Positions 23,882 through 35,766 of a stretch of 64,000 bases of DNA are shown here, in pieces (position 1 is the first letter of the stretch; each line of letters begins with the position of its first letter). The notes under the pieces are model-generated. The model saw nothing but the letters and a program-made list of their open reading frames with translations. It ran no database searches and had not been told where the DNA came from. This DNA is from Papio anubis (Eukaryota; Chordata; Mammalia; Primates; Cercopithecidae), in contig NC_044977.1 of assembly GCF_008728515.1 (NCBI RefSeq), positions 191,259,987-191,323,986 of the forward strand. The letters are read 5' to 3'. A program made the translations under genes and the position numbers.

Positions 23882-24170
23882 AGCTGAGCACGGTGGCTCA
23901 CGCCTGTAATCCCAGCACTTTGGGAGGCCAAGGCAGGCAGATCATGAGGTCAGGAGTTCGAGATCACCCTGGCTAACACAGTGAAACCCTGTCTCTACTA
24001 GAAATACAAAAAATTAGCCGGGCGTGGTGGCACACACCTGTAGTCCCAGCTACTTGGGAGGCTGAGGCAGGAGAATAGCTTGAACCCGGGAGGTGGAGGC
24101 TGCAGTGACCCGAGATCATGCCATTGCACTCTGGCCTGGTAACCGAATGAGACGCCATCCAAAAAAAAAA
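23882..24170 (+). mobile_element. AluY-like in L1
   Basis: Full length; flanks 'aaagatgctcaacgtca' and 'aaagatgctcaacatca' form the target duplication. Confidence 0.92.
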
Positions 24171-24369
24171 AGATGCTCAACATCACTAGTGGTTAAGAAA
24201 CACAAATTTAAAATCACGAAATACCATTTCACACCCATCAGATTAGCAAAAGTTTTAAAGTCTGGCCATACAAAACATAGGAGAGGATATGAAACAGACA
24301 CCATCTCCATCTCCTATACAGCTTGTAGGAGTGTACACTAATATAACGCCTTTAGAAAGCATTTGACGC

Positions 24370-24668
24370 TGGCCGGGCGCGGTGGCTCAAGCCTGTAATC
24401 CCAGCACTTTGGGAGGCCGAGACGGGTGGATCACGAGGTCAGAAGATCGAGACCATCCTGGCGAACACCGTGAAACCCCGCCTCCTACTAAAAAATACAA
24501 AAACTAGCCGGGCGAGATGGGCGGCACCTGTAGTCCCAGTTACTTGGGAGGCTGAGGCAGGAGAATGATGAACCCGGAGGCGGAGCTTGCAGTGAGCTGA
24601 GATCCGCCACTGCACTCCAGCCTCGGGCGACAGAGCCAGACTCGCCTCACAAAAAAAAAAAAAAAAAG
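24370..24668 (+). mobile_element. Young AluYR-type element
   Basis: Carries 'caagcctg', 'gagacggg' and 'gggcgagatggg'; target duplication gaaagcatttgacgc on both sides. Several small deletions in the right arm ('gatccgcc'). Confidence 0.92.
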
Positions 24669-25056
24669 AAAGCATTTGACGCATACCCTTCAACGCGGTA
24701 GTTCCACTCCCTAGCTCTCACATGTGCACAAACTTACATGGAAATGTCATAGTAACACTATGAACACAAGTGTTCATTTTTCACAAAGAAAAATAGGAAA
24801 TAAATATCCAGAAGAGAATGGATAACTGCAATGAAGTATTTTCTTATAATGAATTTCCAAGTGGCACAAAAACTGTGAAAAAAAACTAAAGGAATGTGTC
24901 AATTTGGTTGAATCTCACAACACTAGAACATGTCCAACAAAAGAGCAGCTCTTTCAACTTAAGTTTAATATGCATCTATCTTAAAATGTAAAAGAAATTA
25001 TCCTCACTTGTAAAGCCAATTTACCTTCAAGATCATAAATATCAAGATCTCAAGTC

Positions 25057-25360
25057 TTTTTTTTTAAGAGACAGGGTCTCTGTCACCCATGCTGAGGTAC
25101 AATGACACAATAATGACTCACTGCAGCCTCGAACCCTTGTGCTCAAGCAATCCTGCCTCAGCCGCCTGAGCAGCTGGGACTACAGCTGGGCATCGCTATG
25201 CCTGGAATTATTATTATTTTTTTTTATTTTTTTATTTTTTTACTGTGACTGGGTCTCCCATTGTTGCCCTAGCTGGTTGTGAACTCCTGGCCTCGAGCAA
25301 TCCTCCCGCCTTAGCCTCCCAAAGTGTTGACATGACAGGCATGAGCCACCACACCTGGCC
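25057..25360 (-). mobile_element. AluJ-like
   Basis: Diverged antisense dimer, T-rich linker expanded to about 45 bp at 25209-25240. Confidence 0.85.
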
Positions 25361-25379
25361 TCAAATCTTTATCTCCAAC

Positions 25380-26560
25380 CTAGATCTCTCTCAGAGCTTT
25401 CAGACTGCCTAATGACCATCTCTACCTGAATGTGCCATGCATAACTCAAAAACGGGCATCAAATTCTCCAAAAATATGTTGTTCTCTCTCTGTGAGCAGC
25501 AACACCATTCACAGGTGCTCAAGACATAAATCTAGACATCATCCTGAAATCCTCCTTCCTCGTGCCCCATGTCCAAGCAATCACAATGTCCTATTATCAG
25601 TCTACCTCCTAAATACCTTGAGGCTATCTCACTCTTACCTCCACTAACTACCAAAAGCAGACCATCATTTCTTCTCACCTGGATTACAGCGACCACCTTC
25701 TAAAGGACTCTCCTGCCCCAGTGAAGTTAATTACATTGACACGCTACAAGCATCATGTTCTTTAACAAGCATAAATATGATCAAGAAACTGTCAACAGCT
25801 GGGTACAGTTGCTCACACCTGTAATCCTAGCACTTTGGGAGGCCAAGGTCAGAGGATCACTTGAGCCCAGGATTTCAAGGCCAGCCTGGGCAACATACAG
25901 ATACTCCATCTCTACAAAAAAATTTAAAAACTGGCCAGGCGTGGTGGTATGCACCTGTAGTCCCAGCTACTGAGGAGGCTGAGGTGGGAGGATCGCTTGA
26001 GCCTTGGAGTTTAAGGTTGCTGTGAGCCACAGTCGCACTCCAGCCTGGGTGACAGAGTTATATCCTATCTCAAAAAAAAAAGATACTGTCACCTACTACT
26101 TAATATTTTTCTATGGCACTCCCACTATCCTCAAGTTACAGTCCTTAATGTGACTCAAAAGGCCCATGATCTGACCCTTATTTAAAATGCCTCCATCCTC
26201 CACATTCTACACTCTTTTCCTACATTTGGGCCTTTGAACTTACAGTTTTCTCTGCCAGAAGGCCTCTTCTCCTCTTAAACTGTACTTCACCTTGGTAATT
26301 CTCAATTTGTCTTTCACCTGTCAATTTAAATACTCCTTACCTTAAGAAGCTTTCCTTTCCTATGCAAGACAGAGGTCTTTCTTCTCTTCTCCCACAGTTC
26401 CCAGGATTCACTTAAATTATATCACTTACACTGTAACTTAAGTGTCCATTTGCTTTTCAATAATCCAGATATGACAAGCTACATGAGGGCAGAGACAGGA
26501 GTCTTGCTCACCAGTAAAGCTGCAAAACCTAGCTCAAAGGATTAAAAGGTAGACTTTCCT
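25380..26560 (+). mobile_element. L2 3' half, Alu-interrupted
   Basis: Old L2 pattern in order: 'agacatcatcctgaaatcctcc', 'ctacctcctaaatacctt', 'ctcacctggattacagcgacc', then beyond the Alu 'cccatgatctgaccctta', 'cctttgaacttacagttttctctgcc' and 'gacaagctacatgagggcagagacagg'. Confidence 0.65.
25797..26081 (+). mobile_element. AluJ-like inside L2
   Basis: Both arms; flanks 'gaaactgtcaac' and 'agatactgtcac'. Confidence 0.87.
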
Positions 26561-26579
26561 TCAAAAAGGAAGAAACTGC

Positions 26580-26843
26580 TGTTTTGTTGTTCTTGCTAGT
26601 GCAGGGGTGCAGTGGTACCATCACAGCTCACTGCAGCCTCAAACTCCAAGGCTCAAGTGATTCTCCAACCTCATGCTTCAGCCTCTCAAGTAGCTGGGAC
26701 TACAGGCACACGCCTCCACACCCAGCTAACTTTTTAATTTTTGTAGAAACAGGTCTGGTCTCAAACACCTGGCCTCAAGCAATCCTCCCACCACAGCGTC
26801 CCCAAGTGCTGGGATTACAGGCAGGAGCCACCGCGCCCAGGCC
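26580..26843 (-). mobile_element. AluJ-like
   Basis: Antisense dimer lacking a clear T head, ends 'gccaccgcgcccaggcc'. Confidence 0.85.
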
Positions 26844-27179
26844 AAGTCACTGCTCTATCAATTTGCCATTAACTTGTTTCAGGTCCTTGCTCCGTCTGCC
26901 TTAAAACGCATCTTCAAGATTGTTTCTAATAGTCGTTTAACTATTAAAGAGATAAACAATAAGCCCAGATAAAAACACTGTCCTGTAGAAGTGTTTTGTA
27001 GTGAGTACAACCTCCTAAATATTATATATGGGGCTATTCAAAAATATTGAGACACTATATAATAACATGGAGATGCTTGCAATAGACTGTATTGTTTTCT
27101 ATTCTATTTCTCTTTGCTTCAATTTCCTTTTTTATGATATTAGCCCATTTTCTACAGAGGTAGTATCAGCATAAAAAAA

Positions 27180-28270
27180 TGTTTAGCTGCCTTGTTGAGA
27201 CAAAATTCAAATACCATACCCATTTGAAGTGTACAATTCAATAGTTTTTAACATACTCAGAGTTGTGCACCCATCACCCCAATCTAATTTTAGAACATTT
27301 CATCTTCCCAAAAAGAAATCCCATACCCATTAGCAGTCACTTCCCATTACCTCTTTCCCTGCGCCCAGCCCTAGGCAACCATTAATCGACTTTCTGTCTG
27401 GATAGATCAGCCTATATGCAACATTGCATTCAACTGGAATTGCAGGACATTTTTCTGTGCTCTCCAAATATACAGGATTTGAAACTACTTTCACATTTTT
27501 TCAAATATTTTCCTATCTTTCACTTGCTGGGGAAGAAGAAACTTTTTTTTAAGACTAGTTAAACGCAGTAGTGAGAAGAGGGGAAAGAGCAGAACCAGGA
27601 GATCAATCTGTAACTGACTGAACAATCAACTGAGATCACTGACTACCTTCAGACCGGCTGGGGGAGGGGTAATATTTTTATATAGTAAAATCTATTTCAA
27701 GGCCTTTGTCTTTGCTGTCATGCTTAGAAAGACTGTCCTGGTCCCAAGATAGCATACATTTTCACGTATATTTTCCAATACTACATTCACAGCTTCAATT
27801 TTAACATCTAAAGCATTACACCATCTAAAATTTATTCTAAGGAAATGTATGTATCCTACCCAAACAGCCAGTTGTCTCTCATTATTATCTAGTAACGATA
27901 CTTTTCCCCTTGATTTTAAATAGTACTTTCACCATTCTCTAAAGTCTTATATGCACTGGGGTCTGTCTTTGGATTTTTAAAAATTCTGTTCATCTGTCTG
28001 TTCTAGGATCAATCTCTATACTTCAACAATACATTTTAAAGTTTGATATGGGACATTGTCCTTACTGCTTTAATTTTTCAAAATCTTCTTGGCTAGTCTC
28101 ACATGTTTGTTCTTTTATACAAACTTTAAAATGCTGATTGACATTGCATTTATATTTATAAATTAGGAGGAATGGGTATTTTTGCAATGTTAAGTCTTCA
28201 TGTAACAGATGATTCCTTACTCATATTTCCCCCTTTCTGTCAAGTTTTATAGTTGTTTTATAAATTATAA
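27180..28270 (-). mobile_element. Antisense old L1 (3' UTR then ORF2)
   Basis: Antisense 3' UTR blocks 'tgaagtgtacaattcaatagtttttaac' and 'gttgtgcacccatcacc', then ORF2 antisense 'tttgatatgggacattgtcc', 'aaatcttcttggctagtctcacatgtttg' and 'gcaatgttaagtcttcatgtaac'. Strongly diverged, no frame. Confidence 0.7.
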
Positions 28271-28276
28271 AGGCCT

Positions 28277-28561
28277 GGCCGGGCGCGGTGGCTCAAGCCT
28301 GTAATCCCAGCACTTTGGGAGGCCGAGACGGGCGGATCACGAGGTCAGGAGATCGAGACCATCCTGGCTAACATGGTGAAACCCTGTCTCTACCAAAAAT
28401 ACAAAAAAAATTAGCCGGGCGAGGTGGCGGGCGCCTGTAATCCCAGCTACTCGGGAGGCTGAGGCAGGAGAATGGTGTGAACCCGGGAGGCGGAGCTTGC
28501 CGTAAGCTGAGATCCGGCTAGTGCACTCCAGCCTGGGCGGCAGAGCGAGACACCATCTCAA
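28277..28561 (+). mobile_element. Young AluYR-type element
   Basis: 'caagcctg', 'gagacggg', 'gggcgaggtgg' all present; tail continues as AAAT units. Confidence 0.92.
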
Positions 28562-28613
28562 AAATAAATAAATAAATAAATAAATAAATAAATAGATTAA
28601 TAAATAAATAAAG
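28561..28613 (+). repeat. (AAAT)n tail microsatellite
   Basis: About 12 AAAT/AAT-type units in the tail of the AluYR copy. Confidence 0.9.
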
Positions 28614-28790
28614 TCCCATACATTTTATGTTAATTCATTTCTAGTTATAGTTTTTGTTATTAATATAAATGGAATTTCACCTCTACTTATTTCCTATTTG
28701 CTTACTGGTATACAGTAAAGTTCCTTACTTTATTTAATGTATACACCCTCTTGGAGGTCTTTTTGAATTATTTTATTAATTTTCATTATA
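28614..28790 (-). mobile_element. Continuation of the antisense L1
   Basis: 'gttattaatataaatggaattt' and 'ttttgaattattttattaatttt' resemble antisense L1 ORF2 downstream of the Alu. Confidence 0.5.
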
Positions 28791-29085
28791 TCTTTTTTTT
28801 TTCTGAGATGGAGTCTCATTCTGTCTTCCAGGCTAGAGTGCAGTGACACGATCTCGGCTCACTGCAATCTCCGCCTCCCGGGTTCACACCATTCTCCTGC
28901 CTCAGCCTCCCGAGTAGCTGGGACTACGGGCACCCGCCACCACACCTGGCTAATTTTTTGTATTTTTAGTAGAGACAGGGTTTCACCATGTTAGCCAGGA
29001 TGGTCTCGATCTCCTGACCTCGTGATCCACCCACCTCAGCCTCCCAAAGTGATGGGATTACAGGCGTGAGCCACTGTGCCTGACC
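28791..29085 (-). mobile_element. AluY/Sx-like
   Basis: Full antisense; flanks 'aattttcattatatc' and 'aatttttattatatc' form a near-perfect target duplication. Confidence 0.92.
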
Positions 29086-29285
29086 AATTTTTATTATATC
29101 TACTTCATAATGAGATCGAAATATTCTAAGCTGAAAAAGGCATACAGGGATAAGATCAGAAAATACACCCACTTGTAACCATACTCAACAAGCTAAATCT
29201 CCCAAGGAAGACAGGAGATATTTCCAAATAAACAGCAGAATGAATTACACAGCCATGAACATCTGCCATAAAAAAGTGACTGACA

Positions 29286-29453
29286 GCCAGGCGTGGTGAC
29301 TCACCCCTGTAATCCCAGCACTTTGGGAGGCCAAGACGGGCAAACAGCTTGAGGTCAGGAGTTCGAGATTACTCTGGACAACACAGTGAAACCCCATCTC
29401 TACTAAAACTAGCCAGGTGTGCGAGACTCTCTCTCTCAAAAGAAAAAAAAAAG
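29286..29453 (+). mobile_element. Alu with large internal deletion
   Basis: Left arm, then 'actagccaggtgtg' joined straight to 'cgagactctctctc' and an A tail. Confidence 0.82.
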
Positions 29454-29762
29454 CAACTTACTACTTAACTTTGAAATACTGAATTTGTCTAACAAACTGA
29501 CATATATTTATTTTCCTGGGGGAAAAAACTGACATGCCACAAAAACATATCTTTAAGAGGAATCTCACTAAATCTGGAACAAATTATGATAGAAAGATAA
29601 TGAAAATTTATTCAGTGGTGAACTGTTTGGAATGATTTTTGTGTTGATTTTGGGTGAGGGGGATAGCTGTGTTGCTTTTCCTTCTTTTGGGCATTTGGAT
29701 ATCCTTTCAGAGACTCACGATCAAAATTAATGACCTGACTATGCTAATCATAATAAATGTCG
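29454..29762. other. Intronic sequence without recognisable feature
   Basis: Unique-looking, AT-rich; no exon or repeat named. Confidence 0.45.
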
Positions 29763-30059
29763 TTTTTTGTTTTTTTGAGACAGGGTCTCTCTCTGCTGGC
29801 CAGACCACTATAGTGGCATGATCACAACTCAATGAAACTTCAAATTCCTGGGCTCAAACCAAAGAATCACTTTTTCACTTCTTCGCTTCCTTTCTTCTTT
29901 TCCTTCTTCTTTACATGGTCTTGCTCTATCACCCAGGCTGGAATGCAGTGATGCAATCATAACTCACTGAAGCACAAACTCCTAGGCTCAAGGGATCCTC
30001 ATACCTCAGCCCCCCAAGTAGCTGAGACTACAGGAGAGTACCACCATGCTCAGCTAATT
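29763..30059 (-). mobile_element. AluJ-like pieces, split
   Basis: Antisense partial arms at 29763-29867 and 29915-30059 with a pyrimidine-rich stretch between. The second is the target of the next Alu. Confidence 0.75.
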
Positions 30060-30353
30060 CTTTTTTTTTTTAAATAGAGTCTCGTTCTGTCGCCCAGGCT
30101 GGAGTGCAGTGGCACAATACAGGCTCACTGCAAGCTCCGCCTCCCAGGTTCACACCATTCTCCCGCCTCAGCCTCCCTAGTAGCTGGGATTACAGGCACC
30201 CGCAACCATACCCAGCCAATTTTTACATTTTCAGTAGAGACAAGGTTTCACCATGTTGGCCAGGCTGGTCTTGAACTCCTGACCTCAGGTTATCCATCCG
30301 CCTCGGCCTCCCAAAGTGCTGGGATTGCAGGCGTGAGCCACTGCGCCTGGTCT
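30060..30353 (-). mobile_element. AluS/Y-like inserted into an older Alu
   Basis: Full antisense copy inserted at 'agctaattc'; the target 'ctaattctt' is repeated after it at 30352. Confidence 0.9.
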
Positions 30354-30515
30354 AATTCTTTATTTTGGGTGTTTTCTTCTTTTGTATTTATCTAATTCCT
30401 TTCAAGCACTTCAGTGGAATTGATTTGTTTTCTCTATTTTTAAAATAAAGAGTTAAAATGGGTTATTATTTCACTGATGTCTCCCAGCTCAGATTTTAGG
30501 ATTCTCAAAACTTTG

Positions 30516-30810
30516 AGGCCAGAATGACTCGCATCTGTAATCCCAGCACTTTGGGAGGCCATGGTGAGAGGATTGTTTGAGGTCAGGAGTTCAAGACCAG
30601 CCTGGGCAACACACTGAAACCTCATCTCTACAAAAAAAAATAAACAAAATCAGCCAGGCGTGGTGGCACATGCCTATAGTCCCAGTTATTTGGGAGGCTG
30701 GGGTGGGAGTATCGATTGAGCCTGAGAGGTTGAGGCTACAGTGAGCCATGATCATGCCACTGCACTACAGCCTGGGTGACAGAGTGAGACCTTGTCTCAA
30801 AAAACAGTAA
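30516..30810 (+). mobile_element. AluJ-like
   Basis: Both arms, diverged, A tail with short interruptions. Confidence 0.87.
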
Positions 30811-30859
30811 ACAAGAAAGAAAACTTCTTTGAGAGAAGTAGGGTAATTTTTTTCTTTTC

Positions 30860-30980
30860 TTGTTTTTTTAATAGAGATGGGGTCTTGCTTTGTAGCCCAG
30901 GTTGGTCTTAAGCCCCTGGCTTCAAGTGATCCTCCCACCTCATCCTCCCAAAATGTTGGTATGAGATACCACACCCAGCC
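30860..30980 (-). mobile_element. Alu monomer
   Basis: Antisense single arm ending 'ccacacccagcc'. Confidence 0.75.
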
Positions 30981-31227
30981 AATGATATTAACTGGATGTT
31001 TATAGATAATAAACAAGTCAGATGTAAAGTACATAGACCAATATGACAGCAAATTAATGACAGTAAGGATTAGAACACAGAACATACTCCATTGTCCAGG
31101 TGCTAGAAATGTTGAGATTTGCTTTCTACTAAGGAATGTTCACACACACTCCCCACTTCATCCCCAATAATTAGTTTATTATTACTAGAATGGAAAAAGC
31201 AGGAATGAGAATTACATTAATTAAGTC

Positions 31228-31511
31228 TGGCTGGGTGAAATGGCTCATGCCTATAATCCCAGCTCTTTGGGAGGCTGAGGTGGGCAAATCATTTGAGCCC
31301 AGGTGTTTGAAACCAGGCTAAACAACATGGTGAAACCCAGACTCTACCAAAAAGAGAAAAAATTGGCCAGGCGTGGTGGTGCCCAGCTATTCAGCAGGCT
31401 GAGGCAGGAGGATCGCTTGAGCTCAGGAGGTGAAGGTTGTAGTGAGCTGAGATCATGCCACCACACTCCAGCCATGGGCAACACAGTGAGAACCTATCTC
31501 AAAAAAAAAAC
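31228..31511 (+). mobile_element. AluJ-like
   Basis: Both arms with part of the right arm start lost; flanks 'ttaattaagtct' and 'tttattaagtct'. Confidence 0.87.
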
Positions 31512-31611
31512 CTTTATTAAGTCTCATTTATTAAGATATTTTACAGTCTTTGCTTTACATTATGCAATGCGGAGTTATCAAAGTAATATATTGATCAGAA
31601 ACCACCATAGT

Positions 31612-31899
31612 AGGCCAGGCAAAGTGGCTCATGCCTATAATCCCAGCAACTGGGGAGGCCAAGGCAGATGATCACCTGAGGTCAGGAGTTCCGAGACTAG
31701 CCTGGCCAACATGGTGAAACCCGGCCCCTACTAAAATACAAAAAGAAAAATTAGCCAGGCTTGGTGGCATGTGCCTGTAATTCCAGCTACTAGGGAGGTT
31801 GAGGCACAAGAATGGCTTGAACGCGGGACGCAGAAGTTGCAGTAAGCCAAGATTGCACCACTGCACCGCAGCCTGGGGGACCGAGTGAGATTGTCTTGG

Positions 31900-31931
<32 letters not shown>
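31612..31931 (+). mobile_element. AluS-like with long A tail
   Basis: Both arms; tail of about 29 A. Confidence 0.9.
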
Positions 31932-31989
31932 CATTTGACAAAATTAGCCATTCCTGATTTAAAATTCTATTTTAAAAATAAAAGAGACA

Positions 31990-32295
31990 GCCAGGCACAG
32001 TTGTTCATGCCTGTAATCCTAGCACTTTGGGAGGCTCAGGCAGGAGGATTAGTACTTGAATCCAGGAGTTTGAGACCAGCTTGGGCAACATAGCAAGGCC
32101 CATCTCTACAAGAAAATTTTTTTAAAATTGGGCACAGTGGCACAAGCCAATAGACCTAGTTACTCAGGAAGCTGAGGTGGGAGGATCGCTTGAGCTCAAG
32201 AGTTCAAGGCTACAGTGAGCTATGATCTCACCACTGCACTCCAGCCTAGGTGACAATGCAAGACCCTGTCTCTAAAATAAAATAAAAATAATTTT
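31990..32295 (+). mobile_element. AluJ-like
   Basis: Both arms, diverged, AAAAT tail. Confidence 0.87.
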
Positions 32296-32339
32296 TAAAA
32301 TAACTATGATAATGCACACTCACAAAAGAAAGATAGTAT

Positions 32340-32850
32340 ATGTAGTTGAACTTGATCTCCCTCATTTTCTTTTTTTAATGGAGCAAAATTTATGAACATC
32401 TTCTAGAATTTTAAGTAAATACCCTCTTTGAACCAAATTATTATGACTCTTTTAGGTATTTATGCTACAGATATGTCAAGGCAAATACAACAGAAGTGCA
32501 GAGGGAAGTTTATAGAAAAAAGTAAATAAACCAAAAATGAAAACCCCATCAAGGGACTGGTTAATCAAATTACAATACAGCCATTGAATTAGTGTGCAGC
32601 CATTTAAAAGAATAAGGTGGATCTATATACACTGATAACAAAGAAAAATGAATACTGTATTGGTAAGTGAAAAAAAAGCCAAGTGCAGAAGACCAAATAA
32701 AACCTGATCCCATTCATGACAGAAAAATATGTTAGCATAGTTACACCCCAAATCAAATGCTAAGTTAATACTACTTAGAATTTATTTTAAATGTTTGTAT
32801 TTTATTTTTCCAACTAACAAATTGTTTTTTAAAACTTTTACAAGAAAAAA
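32340..32850 (+). mobile_element. Old L1 3' end
   Basis: 'gactggttaatcaaattacaatacagccattgaa', 'gcagccatttaaaagaataaggtggatctatata' and 'gtaagtgaaaaaaaagccaagtgcagaa' are L1M 3' blocks in order. No intact frame. Confidence 0.72.
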
Positions 32851-33232
32851 TAAAGCTTCACAATTTTTTTTTAAAGACAAGAGAAAAAGCAGGGGCTTGC
32901 CAACTGAAGTTACAATACCTACGAATGTTTGAAGTGGTCACTATGGCAATGTTTAGGTGACATGAAAGACGAGTTTATTGGAGAGTAGAAGACACACCGG
33001 AGGGCGTAAATTAGAAGGCTTTAGCAAAGTTTAAATGAATGTAAACTGAGAAATTTTGTGCATAAAAGTAAAAATGATGAAATGAGTATCACAGGGAGAC
33101 TATCATTAATACAATGTAACAGTAGGTAGCAGTGGGGTGGACAGATTATCTCAAAACAAGCTATGATGAGGCTGTCTATAGAGGGTTTGTTACTGACATC
33201 AGTTTGGGGTGTGATACAATAATTTTGTTTGA

Positions 33233-33518
33233 TTTTTTTTTTTAGACAGTCTCGGTCTATCACCCAGGCTGGAGTGCAGTTGTTCAATCTGGGCTCACTA
33301 CGACCTCTGCCTTCTGGGCTCAAGCAATCCTTCTGCCTCAGTCTCCTGAGTAGCTGGGACTGCAGGTGCATGCCACCACACCCAGTTAACTTTTGTATTA
33401 TGTTGAGATGGGGTTTTGCCATGTTGCCTAGGCCGCTCTTGAACTCATGGACTCAAGTGATTGGCCCACCTCGACCTCCCAAAGTGCTAGGATTACAGGC
33501 TTGAGCCAACGGGCATGC
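33233..33518 (-). mobile_element. AluJ/S-like
   Basis: Antisense dimer, T10 head. Confidence 0.88.
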
Positions 33519-33621
33519 TCATTTTTGTTACTAATTGCTACTAATAATTTGTTACTGAAATACAAATGTTAACATATCACTTGCCTGCTAGAAACATTTT
33601 AATGGCTATCCATTGCAATTC

Positions 33622-33911
33622 TGTTTTTGTTTTTGAGACAGTTGTGCTCTGTCTGGGCTGGAGTGCAGTGGCGCTATCTCAGTTCACTGCTACCTCCAGC
33701 TCCCGGGTTCAAGTGATTCTCCCGCCTCAGCCTCCCAAGTAGAAGGGATTACGGGCACGAGCCACCATGCCCAGCTAATTTTTTGTATTTTTAGTAGAGA
33801 CAGGGTTTCACCATATTAGCCAGGCTGGTCTCCAACTCCTGACCTCAAGTGATCCACCTGCCTCAGCCTTCCAAAGTGCTGGGATTACAGGCGTGAGTCA
33901 CTGCACCCGGC
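33622..33911 (-). mobile_element. AluS-like
   Basis: Full antisense; flanks 'attgcaattctg' and 'attgcaattttg' are the target duplication. Confidence 0.9.
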
Positions 33912-34111
33912 CCTATTGCAATTTTGAATGACTTACTTGTTCTATAGTGATAGAATAAGAAACAGGGCTATAGACAGCCAATGGAAAACTATGCCTTACC
34001 TTTTTAACCATTAGGTTAAAAAGAAAGGACTAAAAGTCATTGCGCTTTATTATTATCTGTTTATATATAATGAATAGTATGTAATTCATTCTGAGAATTC
34101 TGAGACCTTTA

Positions 34112-34290
34112 GAACAGTGGTCCTGAAAGGTTCACATCAGAATCACCTACGAGGCATTTTGAAAGTATCTATGCCTGAGTCCTGTTCACCTCCAGAAGTT
34201 CTCATTCGGTAGGTCTGGGGCAGAGTCCAAACAAAGGCATTTTGGAAAAAGCTCCTCGGGTCATTCTGATGTGCATCGCCTATCTGACTT
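34112..34290 (+). mobile_element. MER5A-like (hAT-Charlie) MITE
   Basis: 'cagtggtcctgaaagg', 'catcagaatcacct', 'ttctcattcggtaggtctgggg' and 'ttctgatgtgcatc' follow the MER5A order. Confidence 0.72.
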
Positions 34291-35008
34291 CTCAAATGAT
34301 GAAATAAACATTAAAATAAGCCAAATGAAAACATTAATAATATAGAAGGCAAAGGTCTTAACACGAAGTCATCTGCTATCTTTCTTAGGATCAAACTCTA
34401 CCGTCATAACTTTTACTTCAATGATCGCTACTAGCACCTGTCGCCAGGATACAGCTGCTGGGTTCAAACCAAAAGAGATGCCATTGTTTGTATCTGTTGG
34501 AATCATAGGAAAGCAGTACTAGTAATGCATTAGTGCTGTAGTCATAGGAAAGATTACATACTACTTACACAATAGCTGATTGATGAGCAAGAAATCTCTA
34601 CAATAGTTGCTGTACAATTGTGAGTGGTGGTTTGAATTAAACAGTTTTGTAATTTGTACAGAAGTTTTCTATTGTCATAGTTAGCTTTCTTCCATACCTA
34701 AAAGATTTGAGTTTTTAAATGAATACTGTAAAAGCAAGATTTTTAAAAAAATTTTCTTGCACACTTCACCTGGAAAGATTATTTCTTAATATCTTAAAAT
34801 ATGCTCAAGAGATTCAGAAATACATAAGTTATTCTTGCTCTGAATTATTTTCCTAACCAACTATTTAGAAATAAGTTCCTTTGTTATACACATCTTGACA
34901 TTATTATATAAAGAACATTTCTGCTATTCTGTTATATCCAAAACAGAAGTTTTGGATAAGAGACAACTTTCACATACAAGCTAACCTTCCAGTTCATTTT
35001 TTGTGTAT
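34291..35008. other. Intronic sequence without recognisable feature
   Basis: About 0.7 kb, no named repeat, no exon recognised. Confidence 0.45.
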
Positions 35009-35039
35009 CAAAAAAAAAAAAAAATGAGGTATCAGAGGT

Positions 35040-35500
35040 TATGTCTTTTTCTAACCTCTTATGAAATGAATCAGATACAACAATAGAGAAGTGTATAATG
35101 TACTCCTTTGTACCCATTACCTAGTTTCAATTATCAGAACTTTGTCATTCCTGCTGCATACGGTCCTGTCCCTTTTTAACTGATGTATTTTAAAGCAAAT
35201 CCTAGATGCTGTATTATTTTATTGATCCTTCACAGATAACATTTTTTAACAGAACTTTGTCATTCCTGCTTCATACGGTCCTGTCCCTTTTTAACTGATG
35301 CATTTTAAAGCAAATCCTAGATGCTGTATTATTTTATTGATCCTTAACAGATAAGATTTTTAAACAGAGCCTCTTTATCATTATCACACATAATAATAAC
35401 AAAAAATCCTTAATGCCTCACGCTCATTTCATAATTCACTTTCCCGTATTGTCTCTGAATGTATTTTTACACTTAGTTTTCTCTCAAGGTTGTATCTTTT
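35040..35500. mobile_element. Old L1-derived segment containing a tandem duplication
   Basis: 'tgtataatgtactcctttgtacccattacctag' and 'ttaaagcaaatcctaga' resemble an L1M 3' sequence common in mammals; orientation and subfamily not fixed. It contains a 115-bp tandem duplication. Confidence 0.5.
35135..35364. repeat. 115-bp tandem duplication, about 96% identical
   Basis: Copy 1 (35135-35249) and copy 2 (35250-35364) both start 'cagaactttgtcattcctgc' and contain 'ttttaaagcaaatcctag'. By eye they differ at about five positions, far fewer than expected for two ancient L1 pieces, so the duplication is much younger than the repeat it copied. Confidence 0.93.
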
Positions 35501-35559
35501 TGTTCCATATTGTGAAACGCTAAAATATTTTTGCCTGGAAAGTCCATTCTGTGTTCTTT

Positions 35560-35766
35560 TTTACTTAGAGATGGAGTCTTGCTCTGTTGCCCAGACTGGA
35601 GTGCAGTGTGAGTTGATCACAGTTCACTGCAGCCTCAAAAGTGATTCTCTTGCCTCAGCCTCCCCAGTAGCTATAGAACTACAGGCATGCACTACCACAC
35701 CTGGATAATTTTTTTTTTTTTTTAATTTTTTGTAGAGACAAAGTCTTGCCATGTTGCCCAGGCTAA
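35560..35766 (-). mobile_element. Alu, 5' truncated and deleted
   Basis: Antisense right arm and linker, stopping at 'ttgcccaggct'. Confidence 0.82.

Larger units (their letters stand above)
23570..24980 (+). mobile_element. Plus-strand L1 3' region, Alu-interrupted
   Basis: 'gaacaattaacatgaaaagatgctcaac' (23850), 'ataccatttcacacccatcag' (24221), and 'aatggataactgcaatgaagta' (24818) follow the L1 order. Two Alus split it. Confidence 0.7.
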
